Assembly: GCA_027186245.1 (NCBI GenBank)
Contig: CP114483.1
Location: forward strand, 8,886,220 to 8,950,219
Source: Coriaria nepalensis
Lineage: Eukaryota > Streptophyta > Magnoliopsida > Cucurbitales > Coriariaceae
Length of the DNA stretch: 64,000 nt
Reading direction: 5' to 3'
A program made the position numbers and the translations under genes. Within the stretch, counting starts at the first letter, position 1; each line of letters begins with the position of its first letter. Positions 1 through 7,744 of the stretch are shown piece after piece. The notes under the pieces are model-generated. The model worked only from the letters and a program-made list of their open reading frames with translations, searched no databases and was not told the DNA's origin.

Positions 1-482
1 ACCCGAAGACCACTCACACGACCTTCGCATACACTACCCCAAACCCGCAGGAAGCTAACAACGCCGGGCAGCACGAGGCATGCCGGGCGAGAGGAAGCAT
101 CGCAGGGGGAACGGGATAGATTCGCTAGGTCGCGCATTCCCGGGAGGGGACGGCTCGCACCGATCCAAGAAGCAACGACGAGGGATCTAGACAAGGAGAC
201 GACTCTCCCGAGGGAGTCGCCCCATGCCATCATTGAGCTCATCGCAACAACCGGGACATCAAGCTGCGTAATGCGGGACACTCAACCCCACTTGTGGTGG
301 CAGAATTGTGGAACGCAAAAAACAGCTCTTACGGAACGAACCGGGAGACATCGGCGGCGGGGCGACACGCACGGCACCCCCGCGACGAGATCGAATCGAT
401 GCTACTGCGGAGCTCACGCCCACCGAGGGCAAGCGCAAGCAACGCCTCACACGCCATCAACCCCGCCGCGGAAGCACCCGCG
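1..482. other. GC-rich unique flank of the satellite array
   Basis: This is the only part of the window with no visible repetition. It is GC-rich and full of CpG, unlike the AT-rich array to its right. Short open frames exist in several frames on both strands because stop codons are rare in such sequence; their translations are arginine/proline/alanine-rich with no recognisable domain, so I call none of them a gene. I looked for 18S, 5.8S, 28S and 5S rRNA landmarks, tRNA cloverleafs, primer-binding sites and telomeric repeats and saw none. It could be ribosomal intergenic spacer, part of an unrecognised mobile element, or ordinary GC-rich DNA. The retained CpGs suggest either weak methylation or recent arrival. 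Confidence 0.5.
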
Positions 483-809
483 CATACGAACCCTCCGCCG
501 CCGCCCTCCCCCGCCGCCGACGGCCGTCGCATCGAAGCATTGCGCTCATTCAGCTGGAATCACGCAGTGCGCAAGGCTAGCCAAAATCCCACAACTCCGA
601 CTTGACGGCCGCCGGCAGCGGCGGCGGACCGGCGGTGGCACCCCGGCGCCCCGTGCGCGCGAGCATGCCCCATGGGCGGCATGCGGGCGCGCACGGCGGG
701 GGGAGCCCCGGGTGGCACCCAAGCAGGCACCTTACCCCCCCCTATAATAGAATATTTCACATTTTGCCCTCTGGCAGGGGTGGACATCAAAAAGGCTGAG
801 GAGCCACTA
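483..809 (+). repeat. Block X, first copy of a flank repeat of about 310-330 bp
   Basis: This segment recurs, diverged, at 1,216-1,517. Both copies begin at catacgaacc, pass through a CCG-rich stretch, then share landmarks in the same order: gcatcgaa, attcag, gcgcaaggct, a (ggc)n-rich stretch, ccccgggtggcacc, aagcaggcac, then a near-identical last 75 bp starting at the TATA-like element. The spacing between copies is 733 bp at the left end and 708 bp at the right end, so about 25 bp of indels have accumulated inside. The left half is much more diverged than the last 90 bp. It may be one unit of a tandem spacer family or an LTR-like direct repeat. No TG...CA ends and no target-site duplication are visible. 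Confidence 0.7.
743..750 (+). promoter_or_regulatory. TATA-like element in block X (tentative)
   Basis: An isolated AT-rich island (tataatag, followed by aatatttcac) sits directly after a C-run in otherwise very GC-rich sequence. The following 55 bp are conserved with the second copy better than the rest of the block. Conserved AT islands in GC-rich repeats can be core promoters, for example spacer promoters or LTR U3 boxes. Transcription itself is inference only. Confidence 0.25.
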
Positions 810-837
810 AAATTTTGACAACAGATTTTGGGCCGCG

Positions 838-997
838 ATGGCTGTCAGGAAGGCGCGCGCGCGCGATGGCTGTCAGGGACAGCGCCCGCGTGCGCACTAT
901 GGCTGTCATGGACAGCGCCCGCGTGCGCGCGATGGCTGTCAGGGGCAGCGCCCGCGCGCGCGCGATGGCTGTCAGGGACAGCGCCCGAACGCGCGAT
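838..997 (+). repeat. 33-bp GC-rich tandem repeat, about 4-5 copies
   Basis: The core atggctgtc starts at 838, 866, 899, 932 and 965, so the spacing is 28 and then 33, 33 and 33 bp. A decayed last unit follows near 996. Each full unit contains an inverted repeat: gctgtc, 3-bp loop agg, gacagc (for example 869-883). It is followed by a CG-rich linker (gcccgcg...). A single related copy at 1,035-1,050 has a longer, more perfect dyad: gctgtcc, 1-bp loop, ggacagc. Copies differ by a few substitutions. A series of hairpin-forming subrepeats is typical of ribosomal spacers and some satellites. Confidence 0.85.
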
Positions 998-1049
998 GCC
1001 CCTTGTATTTTGACAACCGATTTTGGGCCACGATGGCTGTCCAGGACAG

Positions 1050-1120
1050 CGCCGCAAGCGTCGCAAGCGTGCAAGTGTGCAAAGTGCCAAGTGCCACGTG
1101 CCACGCCCAACGCCCACGCC
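1050..1120 (+). repeat. Drifting 7-9 bp microrepeat
   Basis: A series of short units slides gradually in sequence: gcaagcgt, gcaagtgt, gcaaagt, gccaagt, gccacgt, gccacgc, then cccaacgcc and cccacgcc. Neighbouring units are more alike than distant ones, as expected for slippage-generated sequence. No coding or structural function is apparent. Confidence 0.6.
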
Positions 1121-1124
1121 TCGC

Positions 1125-1160
1125 GGGCGGGGGCGGGGGGGCGCGCGCGCGTGTGTGTGT
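1125..1160 (+). other. G-run followed by a perfect alternating purine-pyrimidine tract
   Basis: Runs of 3, 5 and 7 guanines, each separated by one cytosine (1,125-1,141), could fold as a G-quadruplex if the last run supplies two G-tracts. They lead into 20 bp of unbroken alternation, five GC then five GT steps (1,141-1,160), the classic sequence favouring Z-DNA. These are sequence-level predictions; structure in the cell is unknown. The tract lies about 350 bp from the satellite boundary. Confidence 0.55.
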
Positions 1161-1450
1161 TCTTTGAATGCGACCCGCCGCCCCATTAGCGGCATGCGTC
1201 GGAGTGTGTCGGCGTCATACGAACCATAGGCCGCCGCCGCCGTCCGCCTCCGCATCGAAACATTACATTCATTCAGGTAGAATCATGCCATGCGCAAGGC
1301 TATCGAATATCCCACATTTTGACTTGGCCGGCAGCGGCGGCGGCGGCACCGCGGTGCCCCGTGCAGGCCGACATGCCCCTTGGGCAGCATGTGGGCGGGC
1401 ACGGAGGGGGGAACCCCGGGTGGCACCCAAGCAGGCACCATACACCCCCC

Positions 1451-1458
1451 TATAATAG
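1451..1458 (+). promoter_or_regulatory. TATA-like element in block X' (tentative)
   Basis: This is the counterpart of the element at 743-750, with the same C-run before it and the same 55 bp after it. If it were an active start site pointing rightward, transcription would run into the satellite about 60 bp downstream. That is inference; only the sequence conservation is seen. Confidence 0.25.
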
Positions 1459-1512
1459 AATATTTCACATTTTGCCCTCTGGCAGGGGTGGACATCAAAA
1501 AGGCTGAGGAGC

Positions 1513-1517
1513 CACTA
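1513..1517. other. Junction between GC-rich flank and satellite, with 5-bp microhomology
   Basis: The five bases cacta belong both to the end of block X (compare 805-809) and to the B monomer of the satellite (…aatcactacaagagac…). The first satellite bases are therefore the last 31 bp of a B monomer (1,513-1,543). The change from over 60% GC to about one third GC is immediate, with no decayed transition zone. Microhomology at the joint fits an end-joining or template-switch origin. Confidence 0.8.
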
Positions 1518-2101
1518 CAAGAGACTCAATGACATGATTTTAAGGCTAAACAAATGCATTGGTGCCGTCAATAGATCAACTGCAAGTTATGCACGAAAGT
1601 CATGTTTAAAGTGTGAATTTCGTTCGAAGTGATTTAGAATGATTTAATGACTGAATAAGACCCAATAATACGACTTTAAGGCTAAAAAAAATGCATAGTT
1701 GCCTTCAATAGATCAATTGCAAGTTATTCGCGAAGGTCGTGTTTTAAATGCAAAAATAGAATTTGTTTGAAGTGCTTTCAAACAATTTAATGACATGAAA
1801 AGACTGAATGACATGCTTTTTATGCCTAAAGGAATGCATTGATGTCCTCAATAGATTAATTGCAAGTTATGTAAGAAAATCACGTTTGAAGGGCGAAAAT
1901 AGAATTCTTTCTAATTAATTTATAATGATTTCATGACTAGAACAGACTCAATGAAATGATTTTAAGGCTAAACAAATGCAGTGTTTCCTTGAATCGATCA
2001 ACAACAAGTTATGCTCGAAAGTCATGTTTAAAGGGCGAATTTCGTTCGAAGAGATTTAGAATGATTTAATGACCAAAAGAGATGCAATAATATGACTTTA
2101 A

Positions 2102-2244
2102 GGCTAAAAAAATGCATAGTTGCCTTCAATAGATCATTTGCAGGTTATGCATGAAAGTCGTGTTTTAAATGCAAAAATAGAATTGGTTCGACGTGCTTTC
2201 AAATAATTTAATGATATGAAAAGACAGAATGATATGCATTTTAA
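2102..2244 (+). repeat. Representative A monomer (143 bp)
   Basis: The A type is recognised by the leader ggctaaaaaaatgcatag, then a long block gtgttttaaatgcaaaaat, gaattggttcga, a cgtgctttcaaataattt segment and the tail gatatgaaaagac. The length varies by 1-2 bp, mostly in the A-run of the leader. A distinct variant A' (for example 1,680-1,823) has ttcgcgaagg, gaatttgtttgaagtgc and tttcaaacaattt, and is followed by a B monomer beginning ctaaaggaatgc. Confidence 0.9.
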
Positions 2245-2386
2245 GGCTAAAATAATGCATTGTCATCTGCAATACATTAATTGCAAGTTATGTAAGAAAA
2301 TCATGTTTGAAGGGCGAAAATCGAATTTGTTCGAATTAATTTAGAATGATTTAATCACTACAAGAGACTCAATGACATGATTTTAA
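2245..2386 (+). repeat. Representative B monomer (142 bp)
   Basis: The B type is recognised by the leader ggctaaaataatgcattg, then gtctgcaatagattaattg, gttatgtaagaaaatcatg, tttgaagggcgaaaat and, at the end, tttaatcactacaagagac. Most copies carry gaattc, so the 421-bp unit usually has one EcoRI site. Many left-hand copies have a perfect dyad AATTCG-TT-CGAATT (for example 6,113-6,126). Confidence 0.9.
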
Positions 2387-2522
2387 TGCTAAACAAATGC
2401 ATTGTTGCCGTCAATAGATCAACTGCAAGTTATGCACGAAAGTCATGTTTAAAGTGTGAATTTCGTTCGAAGTGATTTAGAATGATTTAATGACTGAGTA
2501 AGACCCAATAATACGATTTTAA
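2387..2522 (+). repeat. Representative C monomer (136 bp)
   Basis: The C type is recognised by the leader ggctaaacaaatgcattg, then gatcaactgcaagttatgc, (a/c)gaaagtcatgttta, gaatttcgttcgaagtg and the end gaaagagacgcaagtat or gaataagacccaataata. It is 6-7 bp shorter than A and B because the A-rich stretch between gcg and aatt is missing. A C' variant with gcagtgtttccttgaatcg alternates with it near the left edge. Confidence 0.9.
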
Positions 2523-4796
2523 GGCTAAAAAAAATGCATAGTTGCCTTCAATAGATCAATTGCAAGTTATTCGCGAAGGTCATGTTTTAAATGCAAAAAT
2601 AGAATTTGTTTGAAGTGCTTTCAAACAATTTAATGACATGAAAAGACTGAATGACATGCTTTTTATGGCTAAAGGAATGCATTGATGTCCTCAATAGATT
2701 AATTACAAGTTATGTAAGAAAATCACGTTTGAAGGGCGAAAATAGAATTCTTTCGAATTAATTTATAATGATTTCATGACTAGAAGAGACTCAATGAAAT
2801 GATTTTAAGGCTAAACAAATGCAGTGTTTCCTTGAATCGATCAACAACAAGTTATGCTCGAAAGTCATGTTTAAAGGGCGAATTTCGTTCGAAGAGATTT
2901 AGAATGATTTTATGACCAAAAGAGATGCAATAATATGACTTTAAGGCGAAAAAAATGCATAGTTGCCTTCAATAGATCATTTGCAGGTTATGCATGAAAG
3001 TCGTGTTTTAAATGCACAAATAGAATTGGTTCGACGTGCTTTCAAATAATTGAATGATATGAAAAGACAGAATGATATGCATTTTAAGGCTAAAATAATG
3101 CATTGTCGTCTGCAATACATTAATTGCAAGTTATGTAAGAAAATCATGTTTGAAGGGCGAAACTGGAATTCGTTCGAATTAATTTAGAATGATTTAATCA
3201 CTACAAGAGACTCAATGACATGATTTTAAGGCTAAACAAATGCATTGGTGCCGTCAATATATCAACTGCAAAGTTATGCACGAAAGTCATGTTTAAAGTG
3301 TGAATTTCGTTCGAAGTGATTTAGAATGATTTAATGACTGAATAAGACCCAATAATACGACTTTAAGGCTAAAAAAATGCATAGTTGCCTTCAATAGATC
3401 AATTGCAAGTTATTCACGAAGGTCGTGTTTTAAATGCAAAAATAGAATTTGTTTGAAGTGCTTTCAAACAATTTAATGACATGAAAAGACTGAATGACAT
3501 GCTTTTTATGCCTAAAGGAATGCATTGATGTCCTCAATAGATTAATTGCAAGTTATGTAAGAAAATCTCGTTTGAAGGGCGAAAATAGAATTTGTTCGAA
3601 TTAATTTATAATGATTTCATGACTAGAAGAGACTCAATAAAATGATTTTAAGGCTAAACAAATGCAGTGTTTCCTTGAATCGATCAACAAGTTATGCTCG
3701 AAAGTCATGTTTAAAGGGTGAATTTCGTTCGAAGTGATTTAGAATGATTTAATGACCAAAAGAGATGCAATAATATGGCTTTAAGGCTAAAAAAATTCAT
3801 AGTTGCCTTCAATAGATCAATTGCAAGTTATGCGTCAAAGTCGTGTTTTAAATGAAAAAATAGAATTGGTTCGACGTGCTTTCAAATAATTTAACGATAT
3901 GAAAAGACTGAATGATATGCATTTTAAGGCTAAAATAATGCATTGCTGTCTGAAATAGATTAATCGCAAGTTATGTAAGAAAATCATGTTTGAAGGGCGA
4001 AAATAGAATTCTTTCGAATTAATTTATAATGATTTCATGACTAGAAGAGACTCAATGAAATGATTTTAAGGCTAAGCAAATGCAGTGTTTCCTTGAATCG
4101 ATCAACAACAAGTTATGCCCGAAAGTCATGTTTAAAGGGCGAATTTCGTTCGAAGAGATTTAGAATGATTTAATGACCAAAAGAGATGCAATAATATGAC
4201 TTTAAGGCTAAAAAAATGCATAGTTGCCTTCAATTGATCATTTGCAGGTTATGCATGAAAGTCGTGTTTTAAATGCAAAAATAGAATTGGTTCGACGTGC
4301 TTTCAAATAATTCAATAATATGAAAAGACAGAATGATATGCATTTTAAGGCTAAAATAATGCATTGTCGTCGGCAATACATTAATCGCAAGTTATGTAAG
4401 AAAATCATGTTTGAAGGGCGAAAATCGAATTCGTTCGAATTAATTTAGAATGATTTAATCACTACAAGAGACTCAATGACATGATTTTAAGGCTAAACAA
4501 ATGCATTGGTGCCGTCAATATATCAACTGCAAAGTTATGCACGAAAGTCATGTTTAAAGTGTGAATTTCGTTCGAAGTGATTTAGAATGATTTAATGACT
4601 GAATAAGACCCAATAATACGACTTTAAGGCTAAAAAAATGCATAGTTGCCTTCAATAGATCAATTGCAAGTTATTCACGAAGGTCGTGTTTTAAATGCAA
4701 AAATAGAATTTGTTTGAAGTGCTTTCAAACAATTTAATGACATGAAAAGACTGAATGACATGCTTTTTATGGCTAAAGGAATGCATTGATGTCCTG

Positions 4797-7744
4797 AATA
4801 GATTAATTGCAAGTTATGTAAGAAAATCACGTTTGAAGGGCGAAAATAGAATTCGTTCGAATTAATTTATAATGATTTCATGACTAGAAGAGACTTAATG
4901 AAATGATTTTAAGGCTAAACAAATGCAGTGTTTCCTTGAATCGATCAACAACAAATTATGCTCGGAAGTCATGTTTAAGGGGCGAATTTCGTTCGAAGTG
5001 ATTTAGAATGATTTAATAACCAAAAGAGATGCAATAATATGACTTTAAGGCTAAAAAAATGCATAGTTGCCTTCAATAGATCAATTGCAAGTTATGCGTC
5101 AGAGTCGTGTTTTAAATGAAAAAATAGAATTGGTTCGACGTGCTTCCAAATAATTTAACGATATGAAAAGACTGAATGATATGCTTTTTAAGGCTAAAAT
5201 AATGCATTGTTGTCTGAAATAGATTAATCGCAAGTTATGTAAGAAAATCATGTTTGAAGGGCGAAAATGGAATTCGTTCGAATTAATTTAGAATGATTTA
5301 ATCACTACAAGAGACTCAATGACATGATTTTACGGCTAAACAAATGCATTGTTGCCGTCAATAGATCAACTGCAACTTATGCAAGAAAGTCATGTTTAAA
5401 GTGCGAATTTCATTCGAAGTGATTTCGAATGATTTAATGACTGAAAGAGATTCAATTATATGACTTTCAGGCTAAAAAAATGCATAGTTTCCTTCAATAG
5501 ATCAATTGCAAGTTATGCATCAAAGTCGTGTTTTAAATGCAAAAATAGAATTGGTTCGACGTGCTTTCAAATAATTTAATGATATGAAAAGACTGAATGA
5601 TATGCTTTTTAAGGCTAAAATAATGCATTGTTGTCTGCAATAGATTAATTGCAAGTTATGGAAGAAAATCATGTTTGAAGGGCGAAAATGGAATTCGTTC
5701 GAATTAATTTAGAATGATTTAATCACTACAAGAGACTCAATGACATGATTTTACGGCTAAACAAATGCATTGTTGCCGTCAATAGATCAACTGCAAGTTA
5801 TGCAAGAAAGTCATGTTTAAAGTGCGAATTTCATTCGAAGTGATTTAGAATGATTTAATGACTTAAAGAGATTCAATTATACGACTTTCAGGCTAAAAAA
5901 ATGCATAGTTGCCTTCAATAGATCAATTGCAAGTTATGCATCAAAGTCGTGTTTTAAATGCAAAAATAGAATTGGTTCGACGTGCTTTCAAATAATTTAA
6001 TGATATGAAAAGACTGAATGATATGCTTTTTAAGGCTAAAATAATGCATTGTTGTCTGCAATAGATTAATTGCAAGTTATGGAAGAAAATCATGTTTGAA
6101 GGGCGAAAATCGAATTCGTTCGAATTAATTTAGAATGATTTAATCACTACAAGAGACTCAATGACATGATTTTACGGCTAAACAAATGCATTGTTGCCGT
6201 CAATAGATCAACTGCAAGTTATGCAAGAAAGTCATGTTTAAAGTGCGAATTTCATTCGAAGTGATTTAGAATGATTTAATGACTTAAGGAGATGCAATAA
6301 TATGGCTTTAAGGCTAAAAAAATGCATAGTTGCCTTCAATAGATCAATTGCAAGTTATGCATCAAAGTCGTGTTTTAAATGCAAAAATAGAATTGGTTCG
6401 ACGTGCTTTCAAATAATTTAATGATATGAAAAGACTGAATGATATGCTTTTTAAGGCTAAAATAATGCATTGTTGTCTGCAATAGATTAATTGCAAGTTA
6501 TGGAAGAAAATCATGTTTGAAGGGCGAAAATCGAATTCGTTAGAATTAATTTAGAATGATTTAATCACTACAAGAGACTCAATGACATGATTTTAAGGCT
6601 AAACAAATGCATTGTTGACGTCAATAGATCAACTGCAAGTTATGCACGAAAGCCATGTTTAAAGTGCGAATTTCATTCGAAGTGATTTAGAATGATTTAA
6701 TGACTGAAAGAGATTCAATTATACGACTTTCAGGCTAAAAAAATGCATAGTTGCCTTCAATAGATCAATTGCAAGTTATTCGCGAAGGTCGTGTTTTAAA
6801 TGCAAAAGTAGAATTTGTTTGAAGTGCTTTCAAACAATTTAATGACATGAAAACACTGAATGACATGCTTTTTATGGCTAAAGGAATGCATTGTTGTCTG
6901 CAATAGATTAATTGCAAGTTATGTAAGAAAATCATGTGTGAGGGGCGAAAATCGAATTCGTTCGAATGAATTTATTATGATTTCATGACTAGAAGAGACT
7001 TAATGAAATGATTTTAAGGCTAAACAAATGCAGTGTTTCCTTGAATCGATCAACAACAAGTTATGCTCGAAAGTCATGTTTAAAGGGCGAATTTCGTTCG
7101 AAGAGATTTAGAATGATTTAATGACCAAAAGAGATGCAATAATATGACTTTAAGGCTAAAAAAATGCATAGTTGCCTTCAATAGATCATTTGCAGGTTAT
7201 GCATGAAAGTCGTGTTTTAAATGCAAAAATAGAATTGGTTCGACGTGCTTTCAAATAATTTAATGATATGAAAAGACCGAATGATATGCATTTTAAGGCT
7301 AAAATAATGCATTGTCGTCTGCAATACATTAATTGCAAGTTATGTAAGAAAATCAGGTTTGAAGGGCGAAAATCGAATTCGTTCGAATTAATTCAGAATG
7401 ATTTAATCACTACAAGAGACTCAATGACATGATTTTAAGGCAAAACAAATGCATTGGTGCCGTCAATAGATCAACTGCAAGTTATGCACGAAAGTCATGT
7501 TTAAAGTGTGAATTTCGTTCGAAGTGATTTAGAATGATTTAATGACTGAATAAGACCCAATAATACGATTTTAAGGCTAAAAAAAATGCATAGTTGCCTT
7601 CAATAGATCAATTGCAAGTTATTCGCGAAGGTCGTGTTTTAAATGCAAAAATAGAATTTGTTTGAAGTGCTTTCAAACAATTTAATGACATGAAAAGACT
7701 GAATGACATGCTTTTTATGGCTAAAGGAATGCATTGTTGTCTGC
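4797..7744 (+). repeat. 2,948-bp HOR, copy 1 (7 trimers)
   Basis: Every landmark here reappears 2,948 bp to the right: gttatgcgtcagagtc (5,091 and 8,039), the rare gcaaaagtagaattt (6,802 and 9,750), gaatgaatttattatg (6,963 and 9,911). Homology runs from 4,797-7,802 against 7,745-10,750, ending at mismatched bases on both sides. I found only about five differences, including aaaagactg/aaaagagtg (5,168/8,116) and aaaacactg/aaaagactg (6,848/9,796), implying over 99.5% identity. The unit equals seven 421-bp trimers plus 1 bp and contains 21 monomers. Confidence 0.92.
5331..6593 (+). repeat. Local triplication of one 421-bp trimer
   Basis: A private C-monomer start, tacggctaaacaaatgc, occurs at 5,331, 5,752 and 6,173, exactly 421 bp apart. 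The following C (gcaagaaagtcatg, gaatttcattcg), A and B monomers are also nearly identical, with the B's carrying the rare gttatggaagaaaatc. Three trimers therefore homogenised before the whole 2,948-bp unit doubled, since the second unit has the same three at 8,279, 8,700 and 9,121. Confidence 0.85.

Larger units (their letters stand above)
810..1215. repeat. Spacer Y between the two X blocks, internally repetitive
   Basis: The spacer opens with attttgaca and gattttgggcc (from 812), and this opening recurs at 1,007, an internal period of 195 bp. Between the two openings lies a 33-bp tandem repeat. After the second opening come a drifting short repeat, a G-run and an alternating purine-pyrimidine tract. 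Long overlapping open frames occur here on both strands, including 815-1,189 (+, 124 codons), 787-1,110 (-, 107 codons) and 845-1,255 (-, 136 codons). They are open only because the sequence is GC-rich and the repeat length is divisible by three; their products are 11-residue echoes of the repeat. I do not regard any as a gene. Confidence 0.65.
1216..1517 (+). repeat. Block X', second diverged copy, truncated or terminated at the satellite
   Basis: This is homologous to 483-809 (see that entry for shared landmarks). The last 67 bp, from tataatag at 1,451 to the shared cacta at 1,513-1,517, match the first copy almost base for base. The more upstream part carries many substitutions and small indels. 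In the first copy the sequence continues after cacta into spacer Y; here it continues straight into the satellite. Either the satellite interrupted a tandem X-Y-X-Y series here, or X has a real end at this point. Confidence 0.7.
1544..4796 (+). repeat. Left-edge zone with 843-bp hexameric HOR
   Basis: Here the trimers alternate between two versions, so the true repeat is six monomers. The A' marker ttcgcgaagg (or ttcacgaagg) recurs with leaders at 1,680, 2,523 and 3,367, steps of 843-844 bp. Units 1,544-2,386 and 2,387-3,229 differ at roughly 18 sites by my reading, about 98% identical. After 3,785 the alternation slips: two A''-type trimers (3,785 and 4,206) stand together before A' returns at 4,627. 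The block at about 3,229-3,650 resembles 4,490-4,910 at an offset of 1,261 bp, three trimers. The zone is ordered right up to the array boundary. Confidence 0.85.

Noticed and set aside
259..799. Several open frames of 61-158 codons in the left flank
   Set aside because: They are mutually overlapping on both strands, arginine/proline/alanine-rich, with no recognisable domain. Some (around 560-799) also recur with similar products from block X', showing they follow the repeat rather than a gene.
787..1255. Overlapping open frames of 107-136 codons on both strands
   Set aside because: GC-rich sequence has few stops and the 33-bp repeat is a multiple of three, so all frames stay open and encode 11-residue echoes. 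Open frames on both strands at once indicate composition, not coding.
1..1512. 5S or 45S rRNA gene sequence
   Set aside because: I checked for conserved rRNA landmarks and saw none. A ribosomal spacer origin remains possible but unproven.
483..1517. Complete LTR retrotransposon (X and X' as LTRs)
   Set aside because: No TG...CA termini, no primer-binding site or polypurine tract, only about 400 bp between the blocks, and no target-site duplication. The left and right flanks are entirely different DNA. Kept only as an alternative.
2102..2244. RNA polymerase III B-box-like motif (ggttcga) in A monomers, suggesting a tRNA-derived SINE origin
   Set aside because: The motif lacks the trailing cytosines of a real B box, no A box at proper distance and no cloverleaf were found. 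The match is short enough to be chance.
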